From DAOTEJ01 sp035454085 (lineage in GTDB: Bacteria; Pseudomonadota; Gammaproteobacteria; Burkholderiales; Burkholderiaceae_F), in contig DAOTEJ010000034.1 of assembly GCA_035454085.1 (NCBI GenBank), forward strand, positions 1 through 25,035: a stretch of 25,035 nucleotides of DNA, read 5' to 3'. The stretch's first letter is position 1; each line of letters starts with the position of its first letter. Both the position numbers and the translations under genes were made by a program. Below the pieces are notes generated by a model. It did not search any database and was not told the origin of the DNA. It saw nothing but the letters and a program-made list of their open reading frames with translations. Below are positions 7,618-14,975 of this stretch, piece by piece.

Positions 7618-9843
7618 ATGAGTCGCAAGCTCGTCCTGTTCCTGCTGATCCTCGCAGCCATCGTCGCCTTCTTCGGCTTCGACCTCGGGCGCTACCTCAG
7701 CCTCGACTTTCTCAAGAGCCAGCAGGCGGCCTTCGCGGCGCTCTATGCGCAGCACCAAGTCGCCACGCTGGCCGCCTACTTCGCGATCTACGTGGCGGTG
7801 GCCGCGCTGTCGCTGCCCGGCGCCACCGTGCTCACCCTGGCGGGCGGAGCGCTGTTCGGCTTCTGGACGGGGCTGGTGGTGGTCTCGTTCGCCTCCACGC
7901 TCGGGGCGCTCGCGGCCATGCTGGTCGCCCGCTACCTGCTGGGCAACAGCGTGCGCGCGCGCTTCCCCGAGAAGCTCGCGGCGATCGACGCGGGCATCGC
8001 GCGCGAGGGCGGCTTCTACCTGTTCGCGCTGCGCCTGGTGCCGCTGTTTCCGTTCTTCGTGGTCAACCTGGCGATGGGGCTCACGCGCATCCGTCCCTGG
8101 ACCTACACCTGGGTGAGCCAGCTCGGCATGCTCGCCGGCACGGCGGTGTACGTGAACCTGGGCACGCAGCTGGCGGATATCCGCTCGCTCGGCGGGCTGG
8201 TGTCGCCGGCGCTGCTCGGATCCTTCGCCCTGCTGGGCCTGTTTCCGCTGCTCGCCAAGAAGCTCGTCGACGCGCTCAAGGCGCGCAAGGTCTACGCGCC
8301 CTGGGCGCACCTGCGACCGCGACGCACCGACTACAACGTGGTGGTGATCGGCGCGGGATCGGCGGGTCTGGTGACGGCCTACATCGCGGCGGCCACCCGC
8401 GCGAAGGTGGCGCTCGTCGAGAAGCACCGCATGGGCGGCGATTGCCTCAACACCGGCTGCGTGCCCTCCAAGGCGCTGATCCGCAGCGCGCGCTTCGTCG
8501 CCGAGGCTGCGCACGCGCGGGAACTCGGCATGGCGCGCGCCGCGGTCGAGGTCGACTTCGCCGCCGCCATGGAGCGCGTGCAGCGCGTGATCGCCGAGAT
8601 CGCCCCGCACGACTCGGTGGAGCGCTACACCGCGCTGGGCGTGGACTGCGTGCAGGGCAGCGCGCGCATCACCTCGCCCTGGACGGTCGAGGTGCAGGAC
8701 GCGCAGGGCACGCGCAGCCTGAGCACGCGCTCGATCGTGATCGCCACCGGCGCCCGGCCGTTCGTGCCGCCCATCCCCGGCCTCGAGTCCGTGGGCTACC
8801 TCACCTCCGACACCGTGTGGTCGCTGCGCGAGCGCCCGCGACGCCTGCTGGTGCTGGGCGGCGGGCCGATCGGCTGCGAGCTCGCGCAGACCTTTGCGCG
8901 CCTGGGCTGCGAGGTCACCCAGGTCGAGATGGGCCCGCGCCTGCTGCCGCGCGAGGATCCCGAGGTCTCGGAACTGGTGCGCCGCCGCTTCGAGGCCGAG
9001 GGCCTGAGCGTGCTCACCGGCCACACGGCGCGCGAGTTCGTGCAGGACGCCAACGGCAAGCGCCTGCGCGCCGAGCACGCCGGCGGGCTCGTGGAGGTCG
9101 CCTTCGATGCCGTACTCGTGGCCGTGGGTCGCACGGCCAATACCGCGGGCTTCGGGCTGGAGGAACTGGGCATCGGGCGCGTCAAGGCCGGCACCGTCGC
9201 CACCGACGAGTACCTGCAGGTGCTCTATCCCAACATCTACGCCTGCGGCGATGTGGCCGGCCCCTACCAGTTCACCCACGTGGCCGCGCATCAGGCCTGG
9301 TACGCCGCGGTCAACGCGCTCTTCGGCCGCTTCCGGCGCTTCAAGGCCGACTACCGCGTGATTCCCTGGGCCACCTTCACCGAGCCCGAGGTCGCGCGCG
9401 TGGGGCTCAACGAACAGGAGGCGCAGGCCCAGGGCGTGGCGCACACGGTGACGCGCTATGGCATCGACGATCTGGACCGCGCCATCGCCGACGAGGCGGC
9501 GTGCGGCTTCGTGAAGGTGCTCACCCGTCCTGGCAGCGACCGCATCCTGGGCGTCACCATCGTCGGCAGCCACGCCGGTGATCTGATCGCGGAGTTCGTG
9601 CTGGCGATGAAGCACGGGCTGGGGCTCAATGCGATCCTCGGCACGATCCACATCTATCCGACCATGGCCGAGGCCAACAAGTACGCCGCTGGCGCCTGGA
9701 AGCGCGGCACGGTCACGCGCGGCCAATGGGAGGTGCTGCAGGCCTACCAGGCATGGCAGCGCGGCGAGGCGGGTTTCGGGGCGCTGCTGGCCGCGCTGCC
9801 CCGCTTGCGCGATGCACGGCCGGCTTACGGACCGCCGCCCTGA
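7618..9843 (+). CDS. Fusion of TVP38/VTT membrane domain with FAD-dependent disulfide oxidoreductase (mercuric reductase-like)
   Basis: A 741-residue fusion, with AGGAGG 7 bases before ATG 7618. Residues 1 to about 225 form a TVP38/TMEM64 (VTT, DedA-related) membrane domain with several hydrophobic segments and a FALRLVPLFPFFVVNLAMG core. Residues from about 240 form a class I pyridine nucleotide-disulfide oxidoreductase: FAD motif GAGSAG (245-250), redox disulfide C276-LNTG-C281 in GGDCLNTGCVPSK, NAD(P)H motif GGGPIG (414-419), ACGDVAG, and a C-terminal dimer domain. The usual HxHPTxxE active-site motif reads HIYPTMAE, so the catalytic His is a Tyr. There is no heavy-metal-binding N-terminal domain and no C-terminal Cys pair, so it is not true MerA. 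It follows the phosphoesterase by 22 bases, likely in the same operon. Membrane-tethered redox chemistry on a metal(loid) or lipid-linked substrate is plausible but inferred. Confidence 0.88.
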   Translation: MSRKLVLFLLILAAIVAFFGFDLGRYLSLDFLKSQQAAFAALYAQHQVATLAAYFAIYVAVAALSLPGATVLTLAGGALFGFWTGLVVVSFASTLGALAAMLVARYLLGNSVRARFPEKLAAIDAGIAREGGFYLFALRLVPLFPFFVVNLAMGLTRIRPWTYTWVSQLGMLAGTAVYVNLGTQLADIRSLGGLVSPALLGSFALLGLFPLLAKKLVDALKARKVYAPWAHLRPRRTDYNVVVIGAGSAGLVTAYIAAATRAKVALVEKHRMGGDCLNTGCVPSKALIRSARFVAEAAHARELGMARAAVEVDFAAAMERVQRVIAEIAPHDSVERYTALGVDCVQGSARITSPWTVEVQDAQGTRSLSTRSIVIATGARPFVPPIPGLESVGYLTSDTVWSLRERPRRLLVLGGGPIGCELAQTFARLGCEVTQVEMGPRLLPREDPEVSELVRRRFEAEGLSVLTGHTAREFVQDANGKRLRAEHAGGLVEVAFDAVLVAVGRTANTAGFGLEELGIGRVKAGTVATDEYLQVLYPNIYACGDVAGPYQFTHVAAHQAWYAAVNALFGRFRRFKADYRVIPWATFTEPEVARVGLNEQEAQAQGVAHTVTRYGIDDLDRAIADEAACGFVKVLTRPGSDRILGVTIVGSHAGDLIAEFVLAMKHGLGLNAILGTIHIYPTMAEANKYAAGAWKRGTVTRGQWEVLQAYQAWQRGEAGFGALLAALPRLRDARPAYGPPP

Positions 9844-9848
9844 GCACT

Positions 9849-9879
9849 CGGCTGCGGGGGGCTGCCCCGCCCGCAGCCG
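9849..9879. terminator. GC hairpin between convergent genes (putative bidirectional terminator)
   Basis: A perfect 10-bp inverted repeat (9849-9858 and 9870-9879, CGGCTGCGGG / CCCGCAGCCG) with an 11-base loop fills the 42-base gap between the stop of the TVP38-oxidoreductase gene and the stop of the zinc-ribbon gene on the other strand. Neither side has a T tract, so intrinsic termination would be inefficient; position is the main argument. Confidence 0.45.
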
Positions 9880-9885
9880 GCTGAC

Positions 9886-10206
9886 TTAGCTGGACCCGAG
9901 GTTGGCGAACAGGAAGAGGACGGCCATGCCCACGCCCACCCACAGCCAGAGCTTGCCCACCGCTTTCTTCTCGGGATTGGCGTCACGCAGGTAGATCACG
10001 CCCATGATGATGCCGATCAGCGGAACGAACACCGTCGCGGCCGTGATGCCCCACTTGAGCCCGCCGCTCACCACCTCGGCAGCCGCGGGTCCGCCTGGGA
10101 CGCGCACCGGTGGTGGCGTCGGGGTCGGTGCCGCCATCGTCGCACCGCAGCTGCCGCAGAACTGGGCATTGGCCGGATTGTCGTGACCACAGCTGGGACA
10201 GAACAT
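9886..10206 (-). CDS. Small zinc-ribbon membrane protein
   Basis: A 106-residue protein. ATG (complement of 10204-10206) is preceded by GGGAGGTG at proper spacing. The N-terminus is a four-cysteine zinc ribbon (C3-x2-C6 and C17-x2-C20 in FCPSCG...FCGSCGA). Next come a Pro-rich linker (27-40) and two hydrophobic segments (about 54-73 and 86-103) separated by a short charged loop (RDANPEKK). This predicts a cytosolic zinc ribbon tethered to the membrane. It lies 74 bases after the TIR-domain gene on the same strand. Its ribbon closely resembles the ribbons of that protein, which suggests the two proteins work in one complex or signal route (inference). Function of this family is unknown. Confidence 0.8.
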   Translation of the reverse strand: MFCPSCGHDNPANAQFCGSCGATMAAPTPTPPPVRVPGGPAAAEVVSGGLKWGITAATVFVPLIGIIMGVIYLRDANPEKKAVGKLWLWVGVGMAVLFLFANLGSS

Positions 10207-10280
10207 GTTCACCTCCCTGATTGGAGGCGGCTCCCCGAGGAACCGCCTCGACCCGCGGCGGGATCGCGCCGCGCACTGCC

Positions 10281-10979
10281 CTACATGGCCGCCCCGCACT
10301 GGACGCAGAAGTGCGTGCCCGCCGGCTGCACGCGCCCGCAGCGCACGCAGTTGATCGTTGTCGCCACCATCAGGCTTGCGCCGCAGCCCGTGCAGAACTT
10401 GTCGCCACGCGGATTGGGACGGCCGCACTGCGTGCAGAAGCGTCGCACCTCGGTCGGTGGAGCGGGCGGTGCGGGCGTGGCGCCGTTGGACGGCGGAGGC
10501 GGCGGGGACGGCGGGCTTGGCGGTCGCGGCGGCTCGGGCGGCGGCGTTGGGAGACTGCCCCCTCCCCCGACCCTGAGCCGATCGAGGTTGAGCTGCACCA
10601 TCGACACGAGCTCGTGCAGGTGCGACTCGAGCGGCGGGCTCATGGCATCGAGCCAGTGCAGGCTGCCGATGAAGTACTCGAGCGAGGCCGAAGGGATCGC
10701 GTTCTCGATGCGGAAGGGCAGCACGACCAGTCCGTGGCTGACCGCGCGCTCGACCTCGCGCTTGATGTGCTTGGACTCGTTGGCGTGAGACGAGAACACC
10801 ACGATCATCAGGCGCGCGGCCTGGATGGCCTCGACGATGGCCTGCCCGTAGTCCATCCCGGGCATCACGTCGCGCGGCGCGATCCAGCAGCGCACCCCGT
10901 CGCCTTCGAGCCGGGCGCACACGGCGTCGGCCGTGGTCTTGTCGCTGCTCGAGTAACTGATGAAGACGTCGTGCGCCAT
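10281..10979 (-). CDS. TIR-domain protein with proline-rich linker and C-terminal zinc ribbons
   Basis: A 232-residue protein. The start at 10979 (complement) is preceded by GGAGGG and begins MAHDVFISYSSSDK, the canonical TIR opening; an upstream extension of the frame lacks family sequence. TIR domain at about 3-135: FISYSS (6-11), CWIAPRDVMPG (31-41), SRxx-type strand and the KREVERA helix with E75 at the position expected for the catalytic glutamate of NAD-cleaving TIRs. Residues 138-177 are Pro/Gly-rich. Two zinc-ribbon units follow: C182/C185/C196/C199 and C211/C214/C225/C228. Bacterial TIR domains can hydrolyse NAD+ or make cyclic ADP-ribose signals in phage defence, but related TIR proteins act as scaffolds, so activity is not assured. 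It is the first gene of a two-gene unit with the zinc-ribbon membrane protein and lies opposite to all flanking genes. Confidence 0.88.
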   Translation of the reverse strand: MAHDVFISYSSSDKTTADAVCARLEGDGVRCWIAPRDVMPGMDYGQAIVEAIQAARLMIVVFSSHANESKHIKREVERAVSHGLVVLPFRIENAIPSASLEYFIGSLHWLDAMSPPLESHLHELVSMVQLNLDRLRVGGGGSLPTPPPEPPRPPSPPSPPPPPSNGATPAPPAPPTEVRRFCTQCGRPNPRGDKFCTGCGASLMVATTINCVRCGRVQPAGTHFCVQCGAAM

Positions 10980-11119
10980 CGGCCCTCCGCCTCTGCCTCC
11001 GACCCACGGGGATCGGCAAGCCATCATGCCCCAGCGCCGCGTCCGCGCGCCGCCTTCTTGGCGCTCGCGCCACACTCGGCGGCCTGCGCGGGTGCGCGAT
11101 TCGGGGCGAGCGACTCGGC

Positions 11120-11125
11120 TAGCAT
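11120..11125 (+). promoter_or_regulatory. Candidate -10 element for the glycosyltransferase-DUF1499 operon
   Basis: TAGCAT in the context GGCTAGCATGG lies 22 bases before ATG 11148 and resembles the GGCTAGAATCGG element before the gene at 3960. If it is a -10 box, the ATG at 11124 lies within the promoter and 11148 is the true start. No good -35 match is seen. Confidence 0.3.
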
Positions 11126-11147
11126 GGCCGCTACCCCGACCCCCACC

Positions 11148-11840
11148 ATGCGACTGGCCATCGTCCTCCCCGTGCTCGACGAGCAGGATCGCCTCGCGAC
11201 GGTCCTGGCTGCGCTCGCCCCCCTGCGCACGCGCGGGGCCTTCGTGGTGGTGGCCGACGGCGGCAGCAGCGACGCGAGCGCGGACATCGCCCGCGCCCTG
11301 GCGGACCTCGTGATCGCAGCGCCGCGCGGTCGGGCGCGGCAGATGAACGCCGGCGCGCGGGCCGCGCTAGACACGACGCCGGCCGATGCGCTGCTCTTCC
11401 TGCACGCCGACACGCAACTGCCCCCCAACGCCGATCTGCTGATCGCCGCGGCACTCGCCGCAGGCGCCGCCTGGGGCCGCTTCGACGTGCGCATCATCGG
11501 CCGCTCCGCCGCCCTGGGCGTGATCGCGCGCGCGATGAACTGGCGCTCGCGCCTCACCGGCATCGCCACCGGCGACCAGGCGATCTTCGTGACGCGCGCG
11601 GCCTGGCAGCGGCTCGGCGGCTACGCGGAGCTGCCGCTCATGGAGGATGTCGAGTTCTCGCGGCGCGCGCGGCGGCTCTCACGGCCTGCGTGCATCGCCA
11701 CGCCCGTGCAGACCGCGGGTCGCCGCTGGGACGAGGACGGCGTGCTGCGCACCGTGCTGCTGATGTGGCGCCTGCGCGCCGCCTATTGGCTGGGCGCCGA
11801 TCCCGCTGCGCTGGCGCGGCGCTACCGCGACGTGCGATGA
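11148..11840 (+). CDS. TIGR04283-type family 2 glycosyltransferase (arsenosugar / rSAM-selenodomain associated)
   Basis: A 230-residue GT-A fold glycosyltransferase. It begins MRLAIVLPVLDEQDRL, the standard family 2 start, and has LFLHADTQLPP with D88 at the metal/nucleotide-sugar position. The C-terminal signature GDQAIFVTRAAW, LPLMEDVEFSRR, GRRWDEDGVLRTVLLMW and LGADPAALARRY fits the TIGR04283 family, named for its association with ArsS-type radical SAM genes. ATG 11148 is preferred over the in-frame ATG 11124 because family members begin at MRL and 11124 overlaps a possible -10 box. Neither has a clear Shine-Dalgarno. The stop overlaps the next start (ATGA). It probably transfers a sugar in the ArsS pathway; donor and acceptor are unknown. 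Confidence 0.88.
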   Translation: MRLAIVLPVLDEQDRLATVLAALAPLRTRGAFVVVADGGSSDASADIARALADLVIAAPRGRARQMNAGARAALDTTPADALLFLHADTQLPPNADLLIAAALAAGAAWGRFDVRIIGRSAALGVIARAMNWRSRLTGIATGDQAIFVTRAAWQRLGGYAELPLMEDVEFSRRARRLSRPACIATPVQTAGRRWDEDGVLRTVLLMWRLRAAYWLGADPAALARRYRDVR

Positions 11841-12478
11841 GCGCGCGCACCGCCGCGGTCGAGATCGCCGTGTTCGCCCGCGCGCCAGTTGCCGGCGAGG
11901 CCAAGACGCGCCTCGTTGCGCGCCTCGGGGCGGACGGTGCGGCGCGCCTGCAGGCCTGGCTCACGCGTCGCGCCCTGGCACGCGCGCGTGCCGTGCCCGG
12001 CGCTCGCCTGAGCCTGCACACGGCAGGGGATCCCGCTCACCCCTACTGGCGCGAGTGCACGGCCGAGTTCGGTGTCGAACTGCACGAGCAGCTTGGCGCG
12101 ACCCTGGGCGAGCGCATGGCCCACGCCTTTGCGGTCCTGGCGCCGCGCGGCGCGCCCATGCTGTTGATCGGCACCGATGCGCCCGGGCAGACGCCCGCGG
12201 ACCTGATCGATGCGGCAGCGGCGCTGGCGCGGGCCGACGCCGCGCTGCAGCCCGCGCTCGACGGCGGCTACGTGCTGATCGGTCTGGCCCGCCCGCAGTC
12301 CGGCCTGTTCGAGCGCATCGACTGGGGCAGCGCGCGGGTGCTCGCACAGACGCGCGAGCGCGCCATCGCGCTGGGGCTGACTCTCGCCGAGCTGCGCCCC
12401 TGCCCGGACCTCGACCTACCCGCCGACCTCGACGCTGCCTGCGCGGCCGGCTGGGTCAGCCCGCAGGCCTGGCGATGA
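11837..12478 (+). CDS. TIGR04282/DUF2064-type glycosyltransferase-like protein (arsenosugar associated)
   Basis: A 213-residue nucleotidyl/glycosyl-transferase-like protein of the DUF2064 (TIGR04282) family. It has IAVFARAPVAGEAKTRL (residues 10-26, a phosphate/nucleotide-binding loop like that of nucleotidyltransferases), LLIGTDAPGQTPADLI in the middle, and LQPALDGGYVLIGL, which is strongly conserved. Start ATG 11837 overlaps the preceding stop in ATGA, and its own stop overlaps the next start in the same way, so translation is coupled. In the family the middle motif is commonly GSDCP/GTDCP; here Cys is replaced by Ala. With the preceding gene it forms the two-transferase pair that typically accompanies ArsS-type genes. 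The precise substrate is unknown. Confidence 0.87.
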   Translation: MSARTAAVEIAVFARAPVAGEAKTRLVARLGADGAARLQAWLTRRALARARAVPGARLSLHTAGDPAHPYWRECTAEFGVELHEQLGATLGERMAHAFAVLAPRGAPMLLIGTDAPGQTPADLIDAAAALARADAALQPALDGGYVLIGLARPQSGLFERIDWGSARVLAQTRERAIALGLTLAELRPCPDLDLPADLDAACAAGWVSPQAWR

Positions 12479-13242
12479 GTCCGGACCTGCGCCGGCGGGC
12501 GCTCGCCCTCAGCTTGGTGGCCCTTGGCGCCCTGAGTGCAGCCGCCGCAACACCGGTGCGCGCGCAAGCTGGCAACATCACACCCTTCTCCCAGGGCGCC
12601 GCGGGTGCTGCGCTGCCCGGCCCCTGGAAGCTCGTGACCCTGCCCAAGATCCCGCGCCACACCGTGTACCGCATTGAACTCGACGAGGGGCGCCCGGTGC
12701 TGCGGGCGCGCGCGGACGCCTCCTACGGCACCCTGGTGCATGCGCTGCGCGCCGACCCGGCCGCCACGCCCGTGCTCGAGTGGCGCTGGCGGGTGGACGA
12801 GACCCCCGCACGCGCCGACCTGCGCAGCAAGGCGGGCGACGACCTCGCGGCCAAGGTCTGCGTGTTCTTCGACCTGCCCCTCGAGCGGCTGGGCGCCGCC
12901 GACCGCGTGAAGATCCGCCTGGGGCGCTCGCTGTTCGACCCCGAGTTGCCGGCCGCCACCCTGTGCTACGTGTGGGACCGCACGGCCGCGCCCGGCACGC
13001 TACTCAACAACGCCTACACCGATCGCGTGCGCTACCTCGTGCTGCGCTCCGAGGCCGCGGGCGACCTGGGCCGCTGGACCACCGAGCGGCGCCGGCTCGA
13101 CCGCGATTTCGCCCTGGCCTTCGGAGCCGAGGCCGAGGGCGGCGTGCCGATGCTCAGCGGCGTGGCGCTGGCCACCGATGCCGACAACACGGGCGGCAGC
13201 GCGCGGGCCAGCTACGGCGACCTGCGGCTGGTGCGCGAATGA
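12475..13242 (+). CDS. DUF3047 domain-containing exported protein
   Basis: A 255-residue protein with an N-terminal signal peptide: an RRR region, a hydrophobic stretch (about residues 9-22) and a likely cleavage after VRAQA. Domain DUF3047 follows, with conserved blocks PVLEWRWRVDE, GDDLAAKVCVFFD, ATLCYVWD, RRRLDRDFALAFG and ALATDADNTGGSARASYGDL. The family has no established activity; its sequence suggests a beta-sandwich, carbohydrate-binding-like fold (inference). ATG overlaps the stop of the transferase gene (ATGA), and its stop overlaps the next start (ATGA). Its place inside the ArsS-type cluster suggests it handles the product or an envelope-exposed intermediate. Confidence 0.85.
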   Translation: MSPDLRRRALALSLVALGALSAAAATPVRAQAGNITPFSQGAAGAALPGPWKLVTLPKIPRHTVYRIELDEGRPVLRARADASYGTLVHALRADPAATPVLEWRWRVDETPARADLRSKAGDDLAAKVCVFFDLPLERLGAADRVKIRLGRSLFDPELPAATLCYVWDRTAAPGTLLNNAYTDRVRYLVLRSEAAGDLGRWTTERRRLDRDFALAFGAEAEGGVPMLSGVALATDADNTGGSARASYGDLRLVRE

Positions 13243-14396
13243 AGCGGCTCCTGCTGGTCGGCGGCGGACACGCCCACCTCGGCGTGCTGCAACGGCTCGC
13301 TCGCGAGCAGCCGCAGGACATCGAGGTGACCCTGGTCACGCCTTACGAGCGCCAGCTCTACAGCGGCATGCTGCCGGGCTGGATCGCCGGGCACTACGAG
13401 CGCATCGATGAGCTCGCCGTGCCGCTCGCCCCGCTGGCGGCGCGCGCCGGTGCACGGCTGAGGCTGGCACGCGTCGAGCGCATCGACCTCGAGGCGCGGG
13501 TGGCCTTCGACGATCGCCACGGGATGCACGCCTTCGACGTGGCCTCGATCGGCATCGGGCCGACCACCAACCTCGACGCCATCCCCGGCGCGCTCGATCA
13601 CGCCGTGCCGCTGCGACCCATCGAGCACTTCGTCGAGACCTGGCAGCAGCAGTACCTGCACATGCTCGCCCACCAGGGCGAGACCACCCGGGTCAGCGTG
13701 ATCGGCGGCGGCGCCGGCGGCGTGGAGCTCGCGCTGGCCATCGCCTGGCGCCTGCGCATGATGGACGGCGCGGTGCGGGTGCAGATCGTCGCCGGCTCGC
13801 GCCTGATGCCGGGCATCGGCGAGCGCGCCCGCGCGCTAGCGCTCGAGGCGCTGCAGGCTGCTCGGGTGCGCGTGGTGCAGCACACCGCCGTGCGGCTCGA
13901 GCCGCACCTGATCTCGCTCGAGGACGGCAGCACGCTCGCCTCCGACATCAACCTGCTCGCCACGGGCGCGGCGCCCGAGGCCTGGCCGCGCGAGTCGGGC
14001 CTGGCCTGCGATCCGGGCGGCTTCATCGCGGTGGACGAGTGCCTGCGCTCGACCTCTCACCCTTACGTGTTCGCCGCCGGCGACTGCGCCTCGCTCACGC
14101 GCACGCCGCGGCCGCGCTCGGGCGTGTTCGCCGTGCGCGCCGGCGAGCCCCTGGCGCGCAATCTGCTGGCTGCGCTTCGCGGGCAGACACCGCACGCCTG
14201 GCGGCCGCAGTCGCGCGCGCTCTATTTGCTCGCCGAGGGGCCGCAACGCGCCATCGCCAGCTGGGGGCCGTTCGCGCTGGAAGGCGCCTGGCTGTGGCGC
14301 TGGAAGGACCGCATCGACCGCGCCTTCATCGGCCGCCACTCGCCGGCGCGTGCCACGCCGGCGCCGGATGCGGCGGCCAGCCGCGTCGAGTCCTGA
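13239..14396 (+). CDS. FAD-dependent oxidoreductase, SelD-N-terminal-type (TIGR03169-like), stand-alone
   Basis: A 385-residue flavoprotein of the NDH-2-like pyridine nucleotide-disulfide oxidoreductase superfamily. It opens with LLLVGGGHAHLGVLQRL (FAD-binding GxGxxH variant), then YSGMLPGWIAGHY, a second nucleotide motif VIGGGAGGVELALA, and VFAAGDCASL near the C-terminus. The GGHAH and YSGMLPG motifs are those of the domain found fused to the N-terminus of selenide-water dikinase (SelD) in some organisms, but this protein ends without the SelD half. ATG overlaps the DUF3047 stop. No redox-active CxxC pair is visible. A role in reducing or oxidising an intermediate of the ArsS-type pathway is inferred from clustering. 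Confidence 0.85.
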   Translation: MKRLLLVGGGHAHLGVLQRLAREQPQDIEVTLVTPYERQLYSGMLPGWIAGHYERIDELAVPLAPLAARAGARLRLARVERIDLEARVAFDDRHGMHAFDVASIGIGPTTNLDAIPGALDHAVPLRPIEHFVETWQQQYLHMLAHQGETTRVSVIGGGAGGVELALAIAWRLRMMDGAVRVQIVAGSRLMPGIGERARALALEALQAARVRVVQHTAVRLEPHLISLEDGSTLASDINLLATGAAPEAWPRESGLACDPGGFIAVDECLRSTSHPYVFAAGDCASLTRTPRPRSGVFAVRAGEPLARNLLAALRGQTPHAWRPQSRALYLLAEGPQRAIASWGPFALEGAWLWRWKDRIDRAFIGRHSPARATPAPDAAASRVES

Positions 14397-14406
14397 GCGG
14401 TGCAGC

Positions 14407-14943
14407 GTGGCGAACTCGACCTCGATCGGAAAGACGCCCGCGCGCCGGCGCGCGCTCAGCCTCGTCTTGGCCTGCGCCGCTGCCCTGGCCACCTTGCTCG
14501 CCAGCGCAATCCTGACCGGCCCGGCCATGGCTAGCCCGCTCGCCGGCCAGCGCCCGGACGACCTCGGCGTGCGCGAGGGGCGCCTGAAGCCGCCCTCGGC
14601 CACCGAGAACAGCGTCAGCAGCCAGGCCGTGCTCTACGACGGCCCCGGCGCGCAGTACGCCCGCATCGCCCCCTTGGCCGTCAGCGGCGACGGGGCGGCG
14701 GCCATGGCGCGCCTGGCAGGCATCGTCGCTGCCTGGCCCGGTGCGCGCATCGTCACCCACCGGCCTGATTACCTCCATGCGGAGTTCAGCTCGCGCTGGC
14801 TGGGCTTCGTCGACGACACCGAGTTCTGGTACTCGCCTGCCGAGGGCGTGATCCATGTACGCTCCGCCTCGCGCCTCGGCCGCCGCGACTTCGGAGTCAA
14901 TCGCGAGCGCGTCGAAGCCATCCGCGCCGCCTACGGCCACTGA
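14407..14943 (+). CDS. DUF1499 domain-containing protein
   Basis: A 178-residue protein from GTG 14407, which lies 10 bases after the previous stop; the frame opens earlier inside that gene (ATG 14350), and a later ATG at 14527 would remove the signal. The N-terminus has a basic stretch and a hydrophobic segment (about residues 14-37), so it is exported or anchored. DUF1499 features follow: LGVREGRLKPPSATENSVSSQA, DYLHAEFSSRWLGFVDDTEF, and IHVRSASRLGRRDFGVNRERVE. The family is widespread in Proteobacteria and phototrophs and has no known activity. It is last in the run of coupled plus-strand genes. Only a weak ribosome site is visible, so the start is less certain than the family. Confidence 0.85.
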   Translation: MANSTSIGKTPARRRALSLVLACAAALATLLASAILTGPAMASPLAGQRPDDLGVREGRLKPPSATENSVSSQAVLYDGPGAQYARIAPLAVSGDGAAAMARLAGIVAAWPGARIVTHRPDYLHAEFSSRWLGFVDDTEFWYSPAEGVIHVRSASRLGRRDFGVNRERVEAIRAAYGH

Positions 14944-14975
14944 GCCTCGTCTTTCCGTTACTTCTGCCGCTTCCC

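Noticed and set aside
7618..9843. Calling the oxidoreductase mercuric reductase (merA)
   Set aside because: It lacks the N-terminal heavy-metal domain and the C-terminal vicinal cysteines, and carries a TVP38 membrane domain; no other mer genes are present.
10224..10249. Inverted repeat GAGGCGG/CCGCCTC between the TIR and zinc-ribbon genes
   Set aside because: A 7-bp stem with a 12-base loop and no T tract; it overlaps nothing conserved and may be chance. It could affect relative expression of the two genes, but nothing supports that.
9886..10979. Mobile element carrying the TIR module
   Set aside because: No transposase, integrase, tRNA gene or flanking repeats are visible, and base composition matches the neighbours; insertion is inferred from orientation only.
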